A stretch of 64,000 nt of DNA from Thauera sp. (GCA_017302295.1 JAFLDS010000001.1:62001-126000), one strand, 5' to 3'. Positions 21,817 to 30,723 are shown, counted from the stretch's first letter. Notes: generated by a model not told the origin, from the sequence alone. Program-made: numbers and translations.

Positions 21817-22422
21817 ATGAACTTTCTTGCTCACGCCTATCTTGCCGGCCCGCTGGCGTCCGATCGCGTCGGCGGGGTGGTCGGCGATTTCGTCAAGGGG
21901 CTGCTCGATCCGCTGCCGGCAGGTCTGGGCGCCGAACTCGTTGCGGGCGTGATGCTGCACCGGCGCATCGACAGCTTTGCCGATGGTCATGAAGCGTTTC
22001 GCCGCAGCCGAGCGAGGGTCAGCGCGGAGCGCCGGCGCGTCGGCGGCATCATGGTCGATCTGTTCTACGACCATTTTCTCGCAGTGCACTGGAACCGCTT
22101 CAGCGCGCAGCCGCTCATCGAATTCACCGCGCACACCTACCAGCTGATCGCGCTGCATCCCGAGCCGCTGCCCGAGTCCTTTCGGCCGGTGTTCGAACGC
22201 ATGTCGAAACACGACTGGATGGCGAGCTACCTCGACGCCGGCAACGTTGCCCTCGCGCTCGACCGCATGGCCGAGCACCGTCTGCGCCGGCCCAATCCAC
22301 TGGCAGGCGCTGGCGAAGAACTGCTGCGCGACTACGCCGGTTTCGAGGCCGACTTTCTCGAGTTCCTGCCCGACGCGCTGCGATTCGCCGAATCGGTGCG
22401 GGACGCGCGCCCTAGCCGCTGA
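21817..22422 (+). CDS. acpH: Acyl carrier protein phosphodiesterase
   Basis: Removes the 4'-phosphopantetheine group from acyl carrier protein (holo-ACP to apo-ACP). 201 residues, all-alpha, HD-like. The family start MNFLAHAYLAG is exact, followed by VGDFVKG, GVMLHRRIDSFAD and DLFYDHFLAVHW with the His/Asp metal ligands, and a C-terminal FLEFLPD. ATG at 21817, 16 bp after yaeQ. It ends tail-to-tail with srkA. Confidence 0.92.
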   Translation: MNFLAHAYLAGPLASDRVGGVVGDFVKGLLDPLPAGLGAELVAGVMLHRRIDSFADGHEAFRRSRARVSAERRRVGGIMVDLFYDHFLAVHWNRFSAQPLIEFTAHTYQLIALHPEPLPESFRPVFERMSKHDWMASYLDAGNVALALDRMAEHRLRRPNPLAGAGEELLRDYAGFEADFLEFLPDALRFAESVRDARPSR

Positions 22423-22434
22423 GTCCGGGGTGGG

Positions 22435-23517
22435 CTAGACGGCCCACAGTGGGGGCTCGTCCATCAGCGCGATCTGCTCGCGCAGTTCGAGCACCCGGTC
22501 CTGCCAGTAGCGCTGGCTGCCGAACCACGGGAATGCGGCGGGGAAGGCGGGATCGTGCCAGCGGCGGGCGAGCCAGGCCGAATAGTGAATGAGGCGCAGC
22601 GTGCGCAGCGCCTCGACCAGATGCAGTTCGCGCGGCGAGAATTCCATGAAATCCTCGTAGCCGGCGAGCACGTCGCCGAGCTGGCGGGACATTTCCGCGC
22701 GCTCGCCCGACAGCAGCATCCACAGGTCCTGCACCGCCGGTCCCATGCGCGCGTCGTCGAAATCCACGAACTGCGGTCCGACTGCACCGGCGCGCTCGTC
22801 GCCGTGCCACAGCACATTGCCCATGTGGCAGTCGCCGTGCAGACGCAAGCTGCGGAAGCGACCGGCGCGCTCGAACGCGCGGCGTATGCCGTCGAGCGCC
22901 TGCTCGACGCTGCTGCGCCAGGCCGGCAGCACGTCGGCGGGAATGAAATCGTGGGCGAGCAACCAGTCGCGCGGCTCCTCGCCGAAGCTGGCGATGTCGA
23001 GCGCGGGGCGCGCCGAGAAGGCCCGTGTGGCGCCTACTGCGTGGATGCGGCCGATGAAGCGCCCGAGCCACTCGAGGGTGGCCGGGTCGGACAGCTCCGG
23101 CGCCCGCCCGCTCAGGCGAGGGAAGACGGCAAAGCGAAGGCCGCCGAAGTGGTGCAGCGATTGGCCGGCGACGCGCAGCGGCACGGCGACCGGAATCTCG
23201 CGTGCGGCGAGCTCGGCGGTGAAAGCGTGTTCCTCGAGGATGGCGGCGTCGCTCCAGCGCGCCGGACGGTAGAACTTCACCACTTGTGCCGGAGCGGCCT
23301 CGATGCCGACCTGATAGACGCGGTTCTCGTAGCTGTTGAGGGCGAGTTGCCGGCCATCGGGGATCAGGCCGACGCTCTCGAGAGCGTCGAGCACGAAATC
23401 CGGGGTGAGGACGGCGAACGGCGCCTCCTCGACCGCGGCCTGGGCTCCTGCCTCCGCGCGCGCGGACGCAGGTTTCCGGGCCCCGGTGGTGTTCGCCCGC
23501 CGTCGTCTGTCCGTCAT
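22435..23517 (-). CDS. srkA: Stress-response Ser/Thr protein kinase SrkA (YihE)
   Basis: 360-residue aminoglycoside-phosphotransferase-fold kinase similar to E. coli SrkA/YihE, linked there to survival under envelope and Cpx stress. Motifs: LNSYENRVYQVG near residue 60 (nucleotide loop), VVKFYRP (ATP-binding lysine), LRLHGDCHMGNVLW (catalytic Asp and Asn), and FVDFDDARMGP (metal-binding DFD). A basic, Ala-rich 35-residue N-terminal tail precedes the domain and is longer than in E. coli. The ATG is at 23517; the gene lies 14 bp after deaD on the same strand. Confidence 0.92.
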   Translation of the reverse strand: MTDRRRRANTTGARKPASARAEAGAQAAVEEAPFAVLTPDFVLDALESVGLIPDGRQLALNSYENRVYQVGIEAAPAQVVKFYRPARWSDAAILEEHAFTAELAAREIPVAVPLRVAGQSLHHFGGLRFAVFPRLSGRAPELSDPATLEWLGRFIGRIHAVGATRAFSARPALDIASFGEEPRDWLLAHDFIPADVLPAWRSSVEQALDGIRRAFERAGRFRSLRLHGDCHMGNVLWHGDERAGAVGPQFVDFDDARMGPAVQDLWMLLSGERAEMSRQLGDVLAGYEDFMEFSPRELHLVEALRTLRLIHYSAWLARRWHDPAFPAAFPWFGSQRYWQDRVLELREQIALMDEPPLWAV

Positions 23518-23531
23518 TCGCTGCGCGCCGC

Positions 23532-25577
23532 TCAGGAGTCCTTGTAGCGTTTCGGCTTGTGGGCCGAGAACGGCGCGTTGCCGCTACGCTCGTCGTGGCG
23601 CTGCGGGTAGGGCTTGTGCTCGTCGCGACGGGGGCCGGAGGGCTTGCCGTAGCCGTCTGCCCCGCCATGGCCGCCCGGCCTGCCATAGCCGCCCGGCTTG
23701 CCCTGGCTCGCGCCGCGATCGCCCCAGGCCGGCTTGTCGCCGCCGCTGCCGTAGGAGCGCGGTCCGCGCCTCTCGTCGCCCTGGTTGCGGCGCGCATTTT
23801 CGTCGCGCTGCGGTGCGGCGCCTTCATCGCGGGGCGGCCGACGGCGCTCAGGCACCGCAACAGCCTCGGCGTCGGTGAGCGGGCGGATATTGAGTGGCAT
23901 CTGGCGCACGCGCGTGCGCTTGAGCGTATCGAGCAGGTCGGCGGGCAGGTTGGCGGGCAGTTCCACCGTGCTGAAGTCGTTGAAGAGATGGATCTGGCCG
24001 ATGTACTTGCCCTCGATGCCACCCTCGTTGGCGATGGCGCCCACGATCTCTTTCGGGCTTGCGCCCTGGTTGCGGCCGACTTCGATGCGGTAGCGCACCA
24101 GCGCACCGTCGGCGAAGGCGCGGCGGCGCTGCAGGATCTCATCGCGGTTGGGGCGTTGCGGACGCTCGCGGGCGATGCCGGTGGTGAAGGCCTCGTCGCG
24201 TGGCGGGCGGCCGCCGGTGTGCGTCGGCGCCGTCGCCACTTCCCAGCCGCGTCCGCTTTCTTCGATCTGCAGCGGGCGGTCGCGCTGGGCAAGGTAGGCG
24301 AGCCCGGCGGCGACTTCGTGGATGTCGATCTCGTTCTCTTCGACCAGGCTGTTGACCACGTCCATGAAGAAGCCCAGGTCCTGGCTGCCAAGCGTGTCGA
24401 CGACCTGGCGCTTGAACTGCGCCACGCGCAGGTTGGAGACCTCTTCGCTGCTGGGCAGGGCGATCGGCGTGATCGGCTGACGCGTCGCGCGCTCAATCAT
24501 CTTCAGCATGCGCGTCTCGCGCGGCGCCACGAACAGGATGGCCGCCCCTTCACGTCCGGCGCGCCCGGTGCGACCGATCCGGTGCACATAGGCTTCGGTG
24601 TCGTAGGGGATGTCGTAGTTGATGACGTGGCTCACCCGCGGCACGTCGATGCCGCGCGCGGCAACGTCGGTGGCGATGACGATGTCGAGCGCGCCGTTCT
24701 TGAGCTGCTCGATCACGCGTTCGCGCAGACCCTGCGTCATGTCGCCGTTCAACGCGGCGACCGCGTAGCCGCGGGCGGCGAGCTTGTCGGCGAGCTCTTC
24801 GGTGGCGATCTTGGTGCGCACGAACACGATCGCAGCGTCGAAGCTCTCCTCGGCGTCGAGGATGCGGGTCAGGGCGTCGAGCTTGTCGACGCCACGAACG
24901 AGCCAGTAGCGCTGGCTGATCTTGGCCACCGTGGCGGTGGCCGCGCGGATCTTCACTTCCTTCGGGTCGCGCAGGTGGCGATGGGCCACGTCGCGGATCA
25001 CATTGGGCATCGTCGCCGAGAACAGCGCCGTCTGGCGCGTTTCCGGAGTGTGGTCGAGAATCCACTCGACGTCCTCGATGAAGCCCATGCGCAGCATCTC
25101 ATCGGCCTCGTCGAGCACGATCGCCTTCAGCGCGTCGAGCTTGAGGCTGCCGCGTTCGAGGTGGTCCATGACGCGCCCCGGCGTGCCGACGATGACCTGC
25201 GCGCCGCGCGAAAGCTGACGCAGCTGCACGACCATGCTCTGGCCGCCGTAGATCGGCAGCACGTGGAAATTCTTCAGGTGGTGGGCGTACTTGGCGAACG
25301 CTTCCGACACCTGGATGGCGAGCTCGCGCGTCGGGGCCAGCACCAGCACCTGCGGCCGGCTGTCGGCGAGGTCGAGCCGGGCGAGCATGGGCAGCGCGAA
25401 GGCGGCGGTCTTGCCGGTGCCGGTCTGCGCCTCGCCCAGGATGTCGTGGCCGGCGAGCAATTCGGGGATGCAGGCGGCCTGGATGGGCGAGGGAGTTTCA
25501 TAGCCGACGTCCGCGAGTGCCTTGAGCAGAGGCTCAGGCAGGTCGAGGTCGGCGAAGCGGATGGTAGGTTCGGTCAT
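23532..25577 (-). CDS. deaD: DEAD-box ATP-dependent RNA helicase (DeaD/CsdA-like)
   Basis: 681-residue RNA helicase. RecA1 has the Q motif, AQTGTGKT at 50-57 and DEAD at 156-159, then SAT; RecA2 has HRIGRTGRAGR. After the helicase core a DbpA/CsdA-type RNA-binding domain (GASPKEIVGAIAN, VELPANLP) is followed by a Arg/Gly/Asp-rich low-complexity tail (about residues 600-681), as in DeaD. It unwinds rRNA and mRNA duplexes during ribosome assembly and cold adaptation. The ATG at 25577 begins the canonical sequence. It lies downstream of a cold-shock gene on the same strand, but two intrinsic terminators separate them. Confidence 0.95.
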   Translation of the reverse strand: MTEPTIRFADLDLPEPLLKALADVGYETPSPIQAACIPELLAGHDILGEAQTGTGKTAAFALPMLARLDLADSRPQVLVLAPTRELAIQVSEAFAKYAHHLKNFHVLPIYGGQSMVVQLRQLSRGAQVIVGTPGRVMDHLERGSLKLDALKAIVLDEADEMLRMGFIEDVEWILDHTPETRQTALFSATMPNVIRDVAHRHLRDPKEVKIRAATATVAKISQRYWLVRGVDKLDALTRILDAEESFDAAIVFVRTKIATEELADKLAARGYAVAALNGDMTQGLRERVIEQLKNGALDIVIATDVAARGIDVPRVSHVINYDIPYDTEAYVHRIGRTGRAGREGAAILFVAPRETRMLKMIERATRQPITPIALPSSEEVSNLRVAQFKRQVVDTLGSQDLGFFMDVVNSLVEENEIDIHEVAAGLAYLAQRDRPLQIEESGRGWEVATAPTHTGGRPPRDEAFTTGIARERPQRPNRDEILQRRRAFADGALVRYRIEVGRNQGASPKEIVGAIANEGGIEGKYIGQIHLFNDFSTVELPANLPADLLDTLKRTRVRQMPLNIRPLTDAEAVAVPERRRPPRDEGAAPQRDENARRNQGDERRGPRSYGSGGDKPAWGDRGASQGKPGGYGRPGGHGGADGYGKPSGPRRDEHKPYPQRHDERSGNAPFSAHKPKRYKDS

Positions 25578-25651
25578 GGCAGGAAGGCCGCGCGTGCGGC
25601 GCTGGCGACAGGCATCAAAACGCAATTATCGGCGATCCGGTGCCACAAATG

Positions 25652-25672
25652 AAAAATGCGGCTAAAAGCCGC
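25652..25672 (-). terminator. Intrinsic terminator (distal of a tandem pair)
   Basis: On the minus strand GCGGC-TTTTA-GCCGC followed by ATTTTT. It lies 75 bp before the deaD start and is the second of two terminators after the cold-shock gene. Confidence 0.6.
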
Positions 25673-25741
25673 GACGGGCGCCCTGAGCGTTGCGTCCGGG
25701 AGGGCAGAATCGGATGGCAGGGAAACGGAGGGCGGAAAAGC

Positions 25742-25766
25742 AAAAACGCGGCTCGAGGCCGCGTTT
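25742..25766 (-). terminator. Intrinsic terminator of the cold-shock gene
   Basis: Nine-base-pair stem (AAACGCGGC / GCCGCGTTT, loop of 5) followed on the minus strand by a TTTTT tract, 26 bp after the cold-shock stop. Confidence 0.75.
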
Positions 25767-25791
25767 CGATCAATCAGCTATCGGGAGCTGA

Positions 25792-26001
25792 TTACAGCGG
25801 GCGGATGTTCGCCGCCTGCAGGCCCTTCGGGCCGGTCTTGACTTCGAATTCCACGCGCTGGTTTTCGGCCAGGCTCTTGAAACCCTTCGACTGGATTTCC
25901 GAGAAGTGCGCGAACAGGTCTTCGCCGCCGTTCTCCGGGGTGATGAAGCCGAAGCCCTTAGCGTCGTTGAACCACTTGACGGTACCGGTTTGAGTGCTCA
26001 T
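25792..26001 (-). CDS. Cold-shock domain protein (CspA family)
   Basis: 69-residue single-stranded nucleic-acid-binding protein, a full OB-fold. The RNP1-like KGFGFITP and RNP2-like DLFAHFSEI motifs carry the usual aromatic contacts. It acts as an RNA chaperone or antiterminator. Start ATG is preceded by GGAACGCAA. A long leader (about 150 nt or more of non-coding sequence on the minus strand) and two downstream terminators are in keeping with CspA-type regulation. Nothing in the sequence shows whether it is cold-induced or constitutive. Confidence 0.95.
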   Translation of the reverse strand: MSTQTGTVKWFNDAKGFGFITPENGGEDLFAHFSEIQSKGFKSLAENQRVEFEVKTGPKGLQAANIRPL

Positions 26002-26320
26002 TTGCGTTCCATTTGAAAAATGATTGGGCTCGCGCCCGGAAGTGCAGGAACGATCAAGAAACGTAATCCAGAGGAATCAGACCGGCACGCGCTCTTGTAG
26101 AACACGCTGGGTTACCACCAGAACAACCACTGCTTGAATCGACTGCGAGCGGCACGATACACGGTTTCCGGGGGATGGGGGAATTTATTTCGGGTGGAAG
26201 TAAAAAAATCACCTTGCGATGCCAGCCAACTGCGAATCCTTCGCAAGCAAGGACATTCCGGCCTGCCTGCAAACGCGTCGGGGTGGGATAATCGAGCACA
26301 TTCAATTCAGTGGATCAGTC
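26002..26320. other. Intergenic region between the cold-shock gene and rbgA
   Basis: 319 bp with no gene. It is divergent, so it must hold the cold-shock promoter and its leader on the minus strand and any rbgA promoter on the plus strand. It is noticeably A/T-richer than its neighbours, with A-tracts around 26200-26210. I did not find a convincing -35/-10 pair, cold box or hairpin, and no tRNA or small RNA is recognisable. Confidence 0.6.
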
Positions 26321-27244
26321 ATGCCCATCCAGTGGTTTCCCGGTCACATGGCGTCGGCGCGCAAGAAGGCGGCCGAGGCGATGGCGGCGATCGATGTGGT
26401 CATCGAGGTCACCGATGCGCGCCTGCCCGAGGCCAGCAGCAATCCCATGATCGGAGAACTGCGCCGGTTCCGAAACCGTCCCTGCCTGAAACTGCTCAAC
26501 AAGTCGGATCTGGCCGACCCCGCGGTCACGCGCGCCTGGATGGAACACTACAACCGCCAGCCGGGCGTGCGAGCGGTGGCAATCTCCGCCAAGAACGCCG
26601 CCGAGGTCGCGCGGATTCCGGCCCTGTGCAAGCAGCTCGCGCCGCATCGCGACGACGGCACGAAGCCGCTGCGGATGATGATCATGGGCATCCCCAACGT
26701 CGGCAAGTCGACCCTGATGAATGCGCTGCTGAAGCGCAAGGTGGCCAAGGTCGGCGACGAGCCGGCGGTGACCAAGCACCAGCAGACACTCGATCTGGGG
26801 CCGGGGCAGACGCTCACCGACACGCCCGGGATGATGTGGCCGAAGATCGAGTTCGATGCCGACGGCTACATGCTCGCCGCGAGCCACGCCATCGGCCGCA
26901 ATGCGGTGATCGACGAGGAAGTCGCCGCGTTTCTCGGTGACATCCTGATCGCGCGTTACCCCGCCTTGCTGGCGGCGCGCTACAAGCTCGACGCCGCCGG
27001 CCTCGACGGCCCTGGCCTGGTCGAGGCGGTGGGGCGCAAGCGTGGATGTCTGGTGAAAGGCGGTGGGCTGGATCTGGAAAAGGCCGCGCTGATCCTTCTG
27101 CAGGATTACCGTGACGGCGCGCTGGGCCGGGTCAGCCTCGAGACGCCGGAGACACGGGCAGAAATGATTGCTGCGGCGCGTGCCGCGCAGACGGAAGCGG
27201 AGGGGGAGTCCGATCAGGCGCCGCTGGACGATGTCGAGGAGTGA
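26321..27244 (+). CDS. rbgA: Ribosome biogenesis GTPase (RbgA/YlqF family)
   Basis: 307-residue circularly permuted GTPase. The order is G4 first (NKSD at 60-63), G5 (SAKN), then G1 (GIPNVGKST at 123-131) and G3 (DTPGMMWP), the arrangement diagnostic of YlqF/RbgA. It acts on the large ribosomal subunit late in assembly. The C-terminal third (about 210-300) is the helical RNA-binding region. ATG at 26321 matches the family start MPIQWFPGHMA. The last 31 nt overlap a small gene on the opposite strand. Confidence 0.94.
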   Translation: MPIQWFPGHMASARKKAAEAMAAIDVVIEVTDARLPEASSNPMIGELRRFRNRPCLKLLNKSDLADPAVTRAWMEHYNRQPGVRAVAISAKNAAEVARIPALCKQLAPHRDDGTKPLRMMIMGIPNVGKSTLMNALLKRKVAKVGDEPAVTKHQQTLDLGPGQTLTDTPGMMWPKIEFDADGYMLAASHAIGRNAVIDEEVAAFLGDILIARYPALLAARYKLDAAGLDGPGLVEAVGRKRGCLVKGGGLDLEKAALILLQDYRDGALGRVSLETPETRAEMIAAARAAQTEAEGESDQAPLDDVEE

Positions 27245-27510
27245 GCCTGCAGCCTTGCAGATGCCTTCGGCTCGGTGGGGTTGGCGGATTCAGCGGAGCG
27301 GATCTCGATCCACTGCACCCACTGTCCGCAGGCATTGCGCGGTCCGCGCATCGAGCCGTGCCAGGGGCCCTCGTTGCACTGGCCGCGGGCCTTGTCCGGA
27401 TCGAGCTCCACCGTCCTGCCATCGGCCGCAACGCGGCGTGCGCCACCCCAGCGATTGCAGGTCGGGCAACGCCGCAGTTCGGCGATGAATGGGACGGAAG
27501 CCTGGCTCAT
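27214..27510 (-). CDS. Small four-cysteine protein
   Basis: 98-residue protein of unknown function. Four cysteines (C15 and C18 as CPTC, C45, C61) with H51 suggest a metal-binding knuckle. The segment EGPWHGSMRGPRNACGQWVQW is rich in aromatic and basic residues, and the C-terminal 30 residues look disordered. The ATG lies only 10 bp after the YitT gene's stop on the same strand, which supports a real, co-transcribed gene. The end overlaps the 3' end of rbgA. I could not find another name for it. Confidence 0.6.
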   Translation of the reverse strand: MSQASVPFIAELRRCPTCNRWGGARRVAADGRTVELDPDKARGQCNEGPWHGSMRGPRNACGQWVQWIEIRSAESANPTEPKASARLQAHSSTSSSGA

Positions 27511-27520
27511 GGGCGTGGGT

Positions 27521-28141
27521 TCACACGCCGAAGTAACGGTCGGGCCGGTGATTGACCGCGATCACCAGATTCAATGCGACCGCGCCCAGCACCGAGATTG
27601 CGACCCTGTCGGGCGCAACGAACACCAGTGAAAAGGCAAGGATCGCGCAATCGGCCGCCATCTGCACCGATCCGGCGCGCCAGCCGCGGCTTTTCTGCAG
27701 GTAGATGGCCAGCACGCCGATTCCTCCCAGGCTTGCGCCGTGGCGGATGAGGATCAGGATGCCGGTGCCGGCGAGCAAGCCGGCCACGATCGCTCCGAAC
27801 ACCGGGTCCAGCCGTTCGAACGCGAGCAGCCTGGGCAGCAGTTCGGTGTAGGCGGACAGCACGCCGACGGCGCAGAAAGTCTTGATCGTGAATGCCCGTC
27901 CCATGGCGCGCAGGCCAAAGACGTAGAAGGGCAGGTTGAGCAGGAACAGCAGCGCGCCGAGCGACCAGCCGCTGGCGTAGTGGATCAGGAAGGCGAGGCC
28001 GGTGGTGCCACCGGTCAGCAATTGCGCGGTGCGGAATACGATCACGGCGAGTGCGACGAAGAGACTACCGATCAGGATGCCCTGCACGTCCTCGATCAGG
28101 GAATGGCGCGCTGCGGGTGGCGGCGGGGCGGAAGCGGGCAT
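27521..28141 (-). CDS. YitT family membrane protein
   Basis: 206-residue inner-membrane protein of the YitT/DUF161 group, with five to six predicted helices, family-typical GGTTGLAFLIHYASG and the loop GASLGGIGVLAIYLQKSRGWRAG. The C-terminal end is NLVIAVNHRPDRYFGV. No transported substrate is known. It heads a two-gene unit with the small four-cysteine protein. Divergent from the alpha/beta hydrolase gene. Confidence 0.85.
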   Translation of the reverse strand: MPASAPPPPAARHSLIEDVQGILIGSLFVALAVIVFRTAQLLTGGTTGLAFLIHYASGWSLGALLFLLNLPFYVFGLRAMGRAFTIKTFCAVGVLSAYTELLPRLLAFERLDPVFGAIVAGLLAGTGILILIRHGASLGGIGVLAIYLQKSRGWRAGSVQMAADCAILAFSLVFVAPDRVAISVLGAVALNLVIAVNHRPDRYFGV

Positions 28142-28231
28142 GGACGGGGAGGGCGGGCTGTGAGTCGGGCAGGAGTGCGATGATAACGGTCGCGCGGTGC
28201 GTTCGGCGCAGCGCGGGGCGATCGGGGGCTT

Positions 28232-28240
28232 TGCTATGAT
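28232..28240 (+). promoter_or_regulatory. Extended -10 promoter candidate
   Basis: TGCTATGAT (TG at 28232-28233, TATGAT at 28235-28240), an extended -10 with no good -35. Transcription would begin near 28247, at the ATG of the next gene. Confidence 0.4.
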
Positions 28241-28247
28241 GCGGGCG

Positions 28248-29141
28248 ATGAAGAGTTCGCGATCGCGTTTCGTCGATGTCCGTGGCCTGCGCTACCACCT
28301 GCGCGAATGGGGGCCCGAAGGCGCACCCACGCTGGTGATGCTGCACGGCTGGATGGACGTGTCGGCCTCGTTCCAGTTCATCGTCGACGCGCTGCAGCAC
28401 GACTGGCACGTGATCGCGCCCGACTGGCGCGGTTTTGGCCGCAGCGAATGGCGGGGCGACGCTTACTGGTTTCCCGACTACCTCGCCGATCTCGATGCGA
28501 TCCTGCGCCTGGTCGAGCCGGATGCGCCGGTGCGTCTGGTCGGGCACAGCCTGGGCGGCAACGTCGCCTGCCTTTATGCCGGCGTGCGGCCGACGCGCGT
28601 GGCGCGAGTGGCGGCGCTGGATGCCTTCGGCCTGCCTGACCGGCCGCCGGAACAGGCTCCCGGGCGGCTCGAGAAGTGGTTGAACGAACTGGCCGAGCCG
28701 GCAGCGTTTCGCGGCTACGCCGATTTCGACGGTTTCAGCGCCCGCCTGCAGCGCGACAATCCGCGCTTGGCGGCCGAGCGTGCGCAGTGGCTCGCGCGGC
28801 ACCTTGCCGAAGAGGCGGAGCTCCCGGAGGGCAGCGCGGCATCTCGGGCGGTGCGTCCTGCCGGAGACCCTGCCCATCGCCGGGTGAATCCGGTCCTGTA
28901 CCGGCGGGCCGAGGCCGAGGCGTGCTGGCGCAGGATCCTGGCGCCGGTGCTGTGGGTCGAGCCGGCGGACAGCGCGCTGCGCCTGCGTTCCGGCGTGAGC
29001 GACGAGGTGCATGCGGAGGCGCGCGCCTGCTTTCGCGATTTGCAGGTCGCGACCGTGGAGGACGCCGGCCATAACCTTCATCACGACCAGCCCGAGCGTG
29101 TGGCGGGGATCATCGAGGCCTTCCTGCGGTCAGAGCAATGA
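28248..29141 (+). CDS. Alpha/beta hydrolase
   Basis: 297-residue cytoplasmic alpha/beta-hydrolase fold enzyme. Marks are the oxyanion-hole HGWMD segment, nucleophile elbow GHSLGG, and a C-terminal catalytic His in DAGHNLHHDQPE; the acid is probably in EPADSAL. Substrate unknown. Three in-frame ATGs (28236, 28239, 28248) are possible. I chose 28248, but no ribosome site separates them, and 28236-28241 falls within the promoter -10 element. It precedes the rnm-yciO unit by 52 bp. Confidence 0.88.
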   Translation: MKSSRSRFVDVRGLRYHLREWGPEGAPTLVMLHGWMDVSASFQFIVDALQHDWHVIAPDWRGFGRSEWRGDAYWFPDYLADLDAILRLVEPDAPVRLVGHSLGGNVACLYAGVRPTRVARVAALDAFGLPDRPPEQAPGRLEKWLNELAEPAAFRGYADFDGFSARLQRDNPRLAAERAQWLARHLAEEAELPEGSAASRAVRPAGDPAHRRVNPVLYRRAEAEACWRRILAPVLWVEPADSALRLRSGVSDEVHAEARACFRDLQVATVEDAGHNLHHDQPERVAGIIEAFLRSEQ

Positions 29142-29193
29142 CGGAGTCCCCCATCCTCGCTCCCGAATGGAGCGCTTCCTGGTTGCGCGCACG

Positions 29194-30033
29194 ATGAGTG
29201 TCACGATGAATGCCGATCTGCATTGCCACTCCACCGTCTCCGACGGCTGGCTCGAGCCGCAGGCGCTGGTGCAGCGCGCCGCGGCGAACGGTGTCGAGCT
29301 CCTCGCCCTGACCGACCACGATGAGCTCGGCGGCATCGATGCGGCAAGCGAAGCAGCGGCGGCACTCGGCTTGCGGCTGATCGCTGGCGTGGAGATCTCG
29401 GTGTCGTTCGGCAGCGAGACGGTGCATATCGTCGGGCTCGGCATCGATCACCGCTGCGCAGTGCTGGTTGAAGCGCTTGAGGCCTTGCGTTCCGGGCGCG
29501 AAGCGCGCGCGCGGCGCATGAGCGACGAGCTTGCGCGTTGCGGCATCGCTGCGGCCTACGAGGGTGCAAGGCGCTTTGCGCGCAACCCCGCGCTGGTGAG
29601 CCGCGCCCATTTCGCCCGCCACCTGGTCGCCAGCGGGGTGATGCCCAACGTCAAGACGGTGTTCGACCATTACCTGGCCCGGGGCAAGCCGGGTTATGTC
29701 GAGCATCAGTGGGCGCGCCTCGAAGACGCGGTGGGCTGGATCCGCAGGGCGGGCGGCGTTGCGGTCGTGGCGCATCCGGCGCGCTATCGGCTGTCGTCGG
29801 CCGAGATGGCGAGATTGTTCGATGACTTCGTCGCTGCGGGGGGCGAGGCGGTGGAAGTGGTGTCGGGCGCGCACAGCGAAGACGAAATGCGCCGCTTTGC
29901 CACGGTCGCCCGCCAGCGTCGCCTGCTGGCCTCGCGCGCGTCGGATTTCCATGGCGAGGGCGAGAGCCCGGTGGATGTCGGGCGCTGCAATCCGCTGCCG
30001 CCAGACCTGACACCGGTGTGGTCGCGGCTGTAA
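29194..30033 (+). CDS. rnm: PHP-domain phosphoesterase Rnm (YciV family)
   Basis: 279-residue PHP-family metal-dependent phosphoesterase. In E. coli the homologue is an RNase AM/3',5'-nucleotide phosphatase that trims short oligoribonucleotides and rRNA 5' ends and hydrolyses pAp. Motifs: NADLHCHSTVSDG (N-terminal metal histidines), LALTDHDELGG, GVEISVS, and late histidines in VVAHPARY and DFHGEGE. ATG at 29194 is preferred; 29167 and 29206 are in-frame options. yciO follows 33 bp downstream, the same pair as in enterobacteria. Confidence 0.88.
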   Translation: MSVTMNADLHCHSTVSDGWLEPQALVQRAAANGVELLALTDHDELGGIDAASEAAAALGLRLIAGVEISVSFGSETVHIVGLGIDHRCAVLVEALEALRSGREARARRMSDELARCGIAAAYEGARRFARNPALVSRAHFARHLVASGVMPNVKTVFDHYLARGKPGYVEHQWARLEDAVGWIRRAGGVAVVAHPARYRLSSAEMARLFDDFVAAGGEAVEVVSGAHSEDEMRRFATVARQRRLLASRASDFHGEGESPVDVGRCNPLPPDLTPVWSRL

Positions 30034-30066
30034 TGAAAACGACAAGATAGGATCTTCGAGCAAGTC

Positions 30067-30699
30067 ATGGCGCAATATTTTTCCCTCCATCCCGAGCAGC
30101 CGCAGGCTCGCCTGATCCGGCAGGCCGCGGAGATCCTGCGCGGCGGCGGTCTGATGGCGTTTCCGACCGACTCGGCGTATGCGCTCGGCTGTCTGGCTGG
30201 CGACGCGGCTCAGCTTGAACGCATTCGCCGCATCCGCGGCGTCGACGAGCGCCATCATTTCACGCTGATGTGCCGTGACCTGTCAGAGATCGCGACCTAT
30301 GCGCGCGTCGACAACAGCCAGTATCGCCTGCTGAAGGCGGTGACGCCGGGGCCCTACACCTTCATCCTCGAGGGGACGAAGGAGCTGCCGCGACGCGTGC
30401 TGCACCCCAAGCGCAAGACGATCGGGCTGCGCGTTCCGCAGCATGCGGTGGTCACCGCGCTGCTCGCCGAACTCGATGGCCCCTTGCTGACTTCGACGCT
30501 GCTGCTGCCCGGCGAGGATCTGCCCTTGTGCGACCCCGAGGAGATCCGCGACCGGCTGGGCAAGCAGGTGGATCTGGTCATCGAGGCCGGCTATTGCGGA
30601 CCGGAGGCGACCAGCGTGATCGACCTCACCTCGGGTTCGCCGCAGCTCGTGCGCGCCGGCCGCGGCGATCTTGCGCCCTTCGGGCTTGAGGTCGAGTAA
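30067..30699 (+). CDS. yciO: Sua5/YciO/YrdC-family protein
   Basis: 210-residue Sua5/YrdC fold protein close to E. coli YciO by motif content: FPTDSAYALGC, HHFTLMCRDLSE, TPGPYTFILEGTKELPRR and KRKTIGLRVP. YrdC/Sua5 proteins make threonylcarbamoyl-AMP for tRNA t6A. YciO paralogues were long of unclear activity; here the KxR/SxN site appears intact, so low activity is possible. It follows rnm. Another TsaC is probably encoded elsewhere. Confidence 0.88.
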   Translation: MAQYFSLHPEQPQARLIRQAAEILRGGGLMAFPTDSAYALGCLAGDAAQLERIRRIRGVDERHHFTLMCRDLSEIATYARVDNSQYRLLKAVTPGPYTFILEGTKELPRRVLHPKRKTIGLRVPQHAVVTALLAELDGPLLTSTLLLPGEDLPLCDPEEIRDRLGKQVDLVIEAGYCGPEATSVIDLTSGSPQLVRAGRGDLAPFGLEVE

Positions 30700-30723
30700 G
30701 GGCCGAGTGAGGCGCCGCCGCTC

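Noticed and set aside
23559-25652. Plus-strand open frame through deaD
   Set aside because: Mirror of the helicase gene; composition is what GC3-rich antisense gives.
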